From contig NZ_LZDS01000029.1 of the NCBI RefSeq assembly GCF_001678755.1, positions 1 through 64,000 on the forward strand: DNA of 64,000 nt, in the 5' to 3' direction. The translations under genes were made by a program, and so were the position numbers. Shown here one piece after another: positions 61,604-64,000 of this stretch. This DNA is from Acinetobacter gandensis (GTDB lineage: Bacteria; Pseudomonadota; Gammaproteobacteria; Pseudomonadales; Moraxellaceae). Position 1 is the stretch's first letter; each line of letters begins with the position of its first letter. Below the pieces are notes generated by a model, which worked only from the letters and a program-made list of their open reading frames with translations, was not told where the DNA came from and did no database searches.

Positions 61604-62827
61604 TTAACCGAAAAATGCAATGATACTCTGAATCACCACAGCATTCACAATATCAATAAAAAATGCACCACATAGCGGTACGATCAAAAAGGCTTTGTGC
61701 GATGGACCATAGCTATTGGTAACTGCCTGAATATTGGCAATCGCAGTCGGGGTTGCTCCCATACCAAAACCACAATGCCCTGCTACCAATACGGCTGCAT
61801 CGTAATTTTTTCCCATAATCCTAAAGGTCACAATTGCGGTAAATAAAATCAGTACCGCTGTCTGCGCAAACAAAATGGTAATGAGCGGGCCTGCCAAATC
61901 GGCCAGTAACCAGAGTTGCAGTGACAGTAAAGCCATAGATAAATACAGGGATAATGACGCATTTCCGAATACATCAATGGCACGGTCGAAAATATCGACT
62001 TTCAGTACATGCTCTAGGAAGTTACGTACAATCACCCCTGTCCCTAAAGCCCAGACAAAGGTCGGTAGTTCAAACCATCTTCCCTGACTGATCTCTGTCA
62101 TTTCATTCGCAACAAATATACATAGTGCAAACATCCCCAAAGTCGACACTGCATTACTGGCTGTAATCAACCGGGTTTTCTTTGGATATTCGAAGGGTGC
62201 GGTGTTGATGCTAGTATCGAGTTGTTGTTCATTGGTCTCTTGCGCTACTGTCTCTGCCAACTGATTTCGTTTAATCAAGAATTTGGCAACCGGACCACCC
62301 ACAAGCCCACCAATAACCAAACCAAAAGTAGCACTTGCCATTCCGAGGACAATTGCCCCCTGTATTCCATATTGAGTTTCAAGCACTTCACCCCAAGCAC
62401 CGGCAGTACCATGTCCACCCGTTAAGGTAACAGAACCGACAATCAGACCAATCAATGGATCAAGCCCAAGTGCTGTGGCTAAACTCATGCCAACCGCATT
62501 TTGTACAACTACAAATAGAATGACACAGACCAGAAAGATCAGCAGTGATTTCCCACCTTCTTTGAGCTTGGTAAAGTCTGCACTTAAACCAACAGAGGTA
62601 AAGAACATCAGCATCAGAATGGTTTGAATTTCTGAGTCAAATGTGGCACTGATATTAAAAAATTTATAGAGAATAAAAGCTGTAATCGCTGCGACTAAAC
62701 CACCGATTACAGGCTCAGGTAAGTTATAGTTTCTAAAGAAGCTAATTTTACTAACAAGATAGCGCCCAATAAAAAGAAAAAATACTGCAATCACCAAGGT
62801 GCCAAAGGCATCGATTTCATAATTCAT
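61604..62827 (-). CDS. gltS: Sodium/glutamate symporter
   Basis: Na+-driven glutamate uptake (ESS family). The 407-residue protein begins at the ATG at 62827 after AGGGAATGTT; the frame opens at 62854. Around ten spans are visible. PEPVIGGLVAAI, GLIVGSVTLTGGHGTAGAWGE and VLVAGHCGFGMGATPTAIANIQAV are the paired re-entrant loops of GltS. Length matches E. coli GltS (401). It is the last core gene before the accessory region. Confidence 0.96.
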   Translation of the reverse strand: MNYEIDAFGTLVIAVFFLFIGRYLVSKISFFRNYNLPEPVIGGLVAAITAFILYKFFNISATFDSEIQTILMLMFFTSVGLSADFTKLKEGGKSLLIFLVCVILFVVVQNAVGMSLATALGLDPLIGLIVGSVTLTGGHGTAGAWGEVLETQYGIQGAIVLGMASATFGLVIGGLVGGPVAKFLIKRNQLAETVAQETNEQQLDTSINTAPFEYPKKTRLITASNAVSTLGMFALCIFVANEMTEISQGRWFELPTFVWALGTGVIVRNFLEHVLKVDIFDRAIDVFGNASLSLYLSMALLSLQLWLLADLAGPLITILFAQTAVLILFTAIVTFRIMGKNYDAAVLVAGHCGFGMGATPTAIANIQAVTNSYGPSHKAFLIVPLCGAFFIDIVNAVVIQSIIAFFG

Positions 62828-62951
62828 AACATTCCCTATTGGCTTTATTTTCATACAGTTTTGGGAAAGAGAGATGAAAAATCAATCACAGAAATGTAAT
62901 GCAAGTTATTGTTTCTAACAATTGTTTAATTTATAGCCTGAATAGACGCAA

Positions 62952-63173
62952 TTAACGTGATGGAATATCATAAACCCAGTTGTGCGCTTGCTGATCTGTG
63001 GTCGTTTCACAGACATAGTAATCGTGATCCCAAGCATCTTGATGGAAGATTTCCTTTTTATGGTAATTCACCTGTTTACCATTTTCGACTCAGACAAAGC
63101 TGTCACCTTGGTCTTTGACTTGGGTTCCGTTGAGGAAGCCACCAATACAGAGGAAGCGGGATTGTTTTGCCAT
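62952..63173 (-). pseudogene. Small gene broken by an in-frame TGA
   Basis: From the ATG at 63173 the frame runs for 74 codons to a TAA at 62952-62954 and is coding-like on both sides of one internal TGA (codon 28, 63090-63092). It reads MAKQSRFLCIGGFLNGTQVK, then stop, then VNYHKKEIFHQDAWDHDYYVCETTTDQQAHNWVYDIPSR-like sequence (not given whole). The aromatic and acidic residues are evenly spread, as in a real protein, so the TGA is more likely a mutation than a true end. I do not recognise the family. It lies between gltS and the edge gene. Confidence 0.7.
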
Positions 63174-63278
63174 TATTACGTCAACTTGTTCAATCATTTT
63201 TCAATGTGCGGATTAAACGCTCAAATAAATAAAGTGTAAAGTACAACTAATCCCTTATGGGAAATATACCCAATCCCC

Positions 63279-64000
63279 TTAAGCCACTTGTGTTACATCA
63301 GCATGTAGCGTACTAATAGCATTATATAAATCAACCAAATAATTGATAGACATATCAACTAAAGGTTCAAACATAAAAGAATTCACATGAATATGTTCAG
63401 GTGTTATTAAGTTGACTTTATCAATCAATTTCAATGCATTTTTATCGACACCTTTATTTACACATAATTTATATAATTGTAACGTTTGATTTTTTTTAAT
63501 AGATGTAACTTCATCAGGCTCTAGTTTTGAGATCATAAATATCTCAGCTTTCAATCTGCAAGCAATTGCTAAAACCAACTTATCTTCTAGATCAATAGAA
63601 TATTCTGAAATATTATTAACAACTAAATTACTTTCTTCAAAAACCATATCAAGATAGTTTTTATCTTTAAAATCTAAAGTAATTTCTGATTTATTTTTCA
63701 AAACTCTAATTAAATAATTATGAATTTCAGAAACTTTTATTGCACTAGTATTTAATTTAATGTGTAAACAGCTTGTCAAAAATTCACTTCCTTCCTTGTC
63801 AGATAAGTAGTCAAATAAATTTCTTACAAAAGGGATTATCCCTATAAAATTCTTTCGATTTTTATAGTTCTTCACAAAAACATTATTAAATACATCTTTT
63901 GTATATTTACCTTCAAAAAGCTTAATTCTTCCTTCATCACATTTGCTTGCCATAAAACCGCAGTCTTTTATTGACAGTCTACTATGTACTGTTCTATAGA
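63279..64000 (-). CDS. 3' part of a larger leftward gene, open to the right edge
   Basis: The first ATG in the frame is at 63953 (224 residues), but the frame has no stop upstream through position 64000, reading YRTVHSRLSIKDCGF before the Met. It is best treated as the C-terminal part of a larger protein. The visible part is mostly alpha-helical, Lys/Asn-rich, AT-rich, with GIIPFVRNLFDYLSDKEGSE, a segment of charged helices with CRLKAEIFMISKL, and an end with TPEHIHVNSFMFEPLVDM. That last motif and the helical layout recall the C-termini of some large ATP-binding proteins of restriction/defence loci, but this is a weak impression. No catalytic motif is visible here. Composition differs from the core genes, suggesting recent acquisition. 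Confidence 0.6.
   Translation of the reverse strand, partial: YRTVHSRLSIKDCGFMASKCDEGRIKLFEGKYTKDVFNNVFVKNYKNRKNFIGIIPFVRNLFDYLSDKEGSEFLTSCLHIKLNTSAIKVSEIHNYLIRVLKNKSEITLDFKDKNYLDMVFEESNLVVNNISEYSIDLEDKLVLAIACRLKAEIFMISKLEPDEVTSIKKNQTLQLYKLCVNKGVDKNALKLIDKVNLITPEHIHVNSFMFEPLVDMSINYLVDLYNAISTLHADVTQVA

Noticed and set aside
62982-63239. 85-residue plus-strand frame after gltS
   Set aside because: The opposite strand here has a better coding pattern interrupted by one TGA, so I read this as the antisense shadow of a pseudogene.

Overview
The window is a contiguous piece of a chromosome from a low-GC gammaproteobacterium, almost certainly Acinetobacter. The evidence is the gene content: a BenM/CatM-type LysR regulator, betT/betIBA, a membrane-anchored Mqo, cydP-cydAB-cydX-ybgE, a GntR-free metZ next to ybaB-recR, and pyrG-kdsA-eno-ftsB-ispD. 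The AT-rich base composition and the absence of any phage, transposon, integron or CRISPR array in the first 62.8 kb fit the same picture. Species cannot be named from the sequence alone.

Layout. 1-230 looks like the minus-strand leader and promoter of an rRNA operon whose 16S gene would begin just outside the left edge. 480-2838 has a DUF2057 protein and two tandem nitroreductase paralogues. 3014-7364 has ftsY divergent from a two-gene M16 peptidase operon (one catalytic subunit, one that has lost the zinc motif). 7288-10054 holds small membrane, Sel1-like and CBS proteins. 10063-16164 holds an isolated trpB, a VWA protein, a MoxR ATPase, a YcgL protein and rnd. 16364-18528 is metZ-ybaB-recR. 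18665-22838 has a PhaC-like hydrolase, a hydroxyisobutyrate-dehydrogenase-type reductase, a YARHG protein, a HIT protein and a porin. 23269-26620 is the complete cytochrome bd operon including the small subunits. 26675-33783 is marC plus the glycine-betaine (choline) locus betT-betIBA. 34277-37801 has mqo, an MFS exporter and a membrane protein. 37883-44090 is the leftward cell-envelope and core-metabolism cluster rodA, ispD, ftsB, eno, kdsA, pyrG. 44320-55559 is a run of small regulatory/metabolic units (LysR/aldo-keto reductase/MFS, YheT hydrolase, fadH with a divergent PadR regulator and hydrolase, two LysR genes). 55868-62827 has map, brnQ, small membrane proteins, a hydrolase, an Lrp regulator and gltS.

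The last 1.1 kb changes character. It has a small gene broken by an in-frame TGA, and then an AT-rich leftward reading frame that is still open at the right edge. It is best read as the 3' part of a larger accessory gene entering the window, and is the most likely place for a mobile or defence locus; the decisive part lies outside the window.

The strongest new observations are regulatory. There is a 38-bp perfect palindrome over the betI promoter. A pair of ATGCAAC-type operators sits 42 bp apart over the divergent fadH/padR promoters. The trpB terminator is embedded in the 3' end of a convergent gene, and a second nested hairpin lies in front of trpB. I did not find a clearly undescribed multi-gene system; the VWA-MoxR-YcgL neighbourhood and the right-edge gene are the best candidates for follow-up.
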